Assembly: GCA_022545745.1 (NCBI GenBank) | Contig: JACZQL010000061.1 | Coordinates: 1-7,036 of the forward strand | Source: Deltaproteobacteria bacterium | GTDB taxonomy: Bacteria; Desulfobacterota_B; Binatia; UBA9968 | DNA: 7,036 nucleotides | Reading direction: 5' to 3' | Part shown: positions 6,425-7,036 of the stretch, one piece after another | Position numbering within the stretch: position 1 is the stretch's first letter | How the letters are laid out: every line of letters starts with the position of its first letter | Made by a program: the position numbers and the translations under genes | The notes under the pieces: generated by a model | The model's database searches: none | What the model saw: the letters and a program-made list of their open reading frames with translations, nothing else | What the model was told of the DNA's origin: nothing

Positions 6425-7036
6425 ATGGAGCTCAAAGGAAAGCGAATCATGGTCTTGGGCCTCGCCCGTACGGGATGCGAGACGGCACGGTTCTTATTTC
6501 ATCAGGGGGCAGAGGTTGTGGTGAGCGACTGTAGAGGAGAAAAAGAACTGCATTCGGAGATGGCATCCCTCACGGGGATCCCCATCCACTACCTTTTAGG
6601 TGGGGAGGAAATAGGATGGATAGAGGGGATCGAAACTTTGGTGCCCAGCCCGGGGATTCCTTCTGATAACCCTTTGCTTCAGGAGGCATCCAGACGTGGT
6701 GTTGAGATCATTAGCGAGATCGAGTTGGCCTTTGGTTTCCTTCGGGTTCCTCTGGTGGTCATTACAGGGACCAACGGAAAAAGTACGACCGCCACTCTTA
6801 TTGGAGAAGTTTTGAAGGATGCGGGTATCAGGGCGTTTGTGGGAGGTAACATTGGGGCTCCTCTGATCTCCTTTGTTTCAGCGGATTGGGACTGGGGAGT
6901 GGTGGAGGTAAGCAGTTTCCAGCTTGAATGGGTTAACCAGTTTCGTCCTAGGGTTGCCGTGCTGTTGAACCTCTCCGAAGATCACCTGGATCGATATCCG
7001 GACTTTGCCTCCTATTGTTCGGCCAAGGGGAGAATA
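6425..7036 (+). CDS. murD: UDP-MurNAc-L-alanine:D-glutamate ligase MurD (3'-truncated by window edge)
   Basis: Cytoplasmic ligase that adds D-Glu to UDP-MurNAc-L-Ala, the step before MurE. 204 codons are present of a family length near 450, and the frame is open to the last base. Motifs include the N-terminal nucleotide-sugar fold 'MELKGKRIMVLGLARTG' (1-17), 'PSPGIP' (74-79), P-loop GTNGKST (115-121), 'GGNIGAP' (140-146), 'EVSSFQLE' (161-168), 'LNLSEDHLDRY' (181-191) and 'AKGRI' with K201, the expected carbamylated lysine. The glycine-rich loop reads GLARTG where many homologues have GLGxSG. The ATG at 6425 gives the conserved beginning, and an in-frame TAA at 6410-6412 rules out an upstream extension. 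However, its purine stretch GAAGG directly abuts the ATG and is too close to serve as a ribosome site. The ATG at 6449 has AAGGA at 6435-6439 at good spacing but would cut into the first beta strand. The missing C-terminal domain and the expected ftsW and murG lie beyond the window. Confidence 0.96.
   Translation, partial: MELKGKRIMVLGLARTGCETARFLFHQGAEVVVSDCRGEKELHSEMASLTGIPIHYLLGGEEIGWIEGIETLVPSPGIPSDNPLLQEASRRGVEIISEIELAFGFLRVPLVVITGTNGKSTTATLIGEVLKDAGIRAFVGGNIGAPLISFVSADWDWGVVEVSSFQLEWVNQFRPRVAVLLNLSEDHLDRYPDFASYCSAKGRI

Noticed and set aside
6313..6534. Open frame of 73 codons starting in the mraY stop (ATGA overlap)
   Set aside because: It runs out of frame through the first third of the murD sequence seen here, has no ribosome site, and its peptide shows no recognisable motif. 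It looks like chance opening over the gap.

Overview
The window is a stretch of a bacterial division and cell wall (dcw) cluster. Six genes lie head to tail on the + strand in the classical order: ftsL (5'-truncated) - ftsI/PBP - murE - murF - mraY - murD (3'-truncated). Every gene is recognisable from its own motifs. The minus strand holds only shadow reading frames. The organism looks Gram-negative and rod-like: MurE has the DNPR motif of meso-diaminopimelate-adding enzymes, and MraY opens with the 'LLYPLH' N-terminus common in proteobacterial-type proteins. The FtsL motif (HVW then LGY), together with a PBP that carries one C-terminal PASTA domain, reminds me most of deltaproteobacterial, Nitrospirota or Methylomirabilota-type genomes. 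That placement is inference and cannot be fixed from this window.

Layout: positions 1-326 hold FtsL (membrane helix, coiled coil). 323-2278 holds the septal transpeptidase, overlapping ftsL by 4 bases (ATGA). murE (2281-3816) follows after 2 bases, murF (3827-5236) after 10 and mraY (5240-6316) after 3 with a TTG start. Then comes an unusually wide 108-base gap, and murD starts at 6425 and runs off the end. The tight spacing argues for one transcript. No promoter or terminator is visible.

Together MurD, MurE and MurF add D-Glu, meso-DAP and D-Ala-D-Ala to the UDP-MurNAc peptide. MraY moves the finished phospho-MurNAc-pentapeptide to undecaprenyl phosphate, and FtsI cross-links the product at the septum within the FtsQLB/FtsWI machinery.

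I see no new multi-gene system here. The unusual signals are small: (1) an AT-rich, period-7 repeat inserted in frame in murE; (2) a roughly 90-base segment between mraY and murD bounded by a 14-base imperfect inverted repeat and able to fold into a three-armed structure just upstream of the murD start; (3) a possible short extra segment in MurF; and (4) several non-ATG or poorly supported starts.
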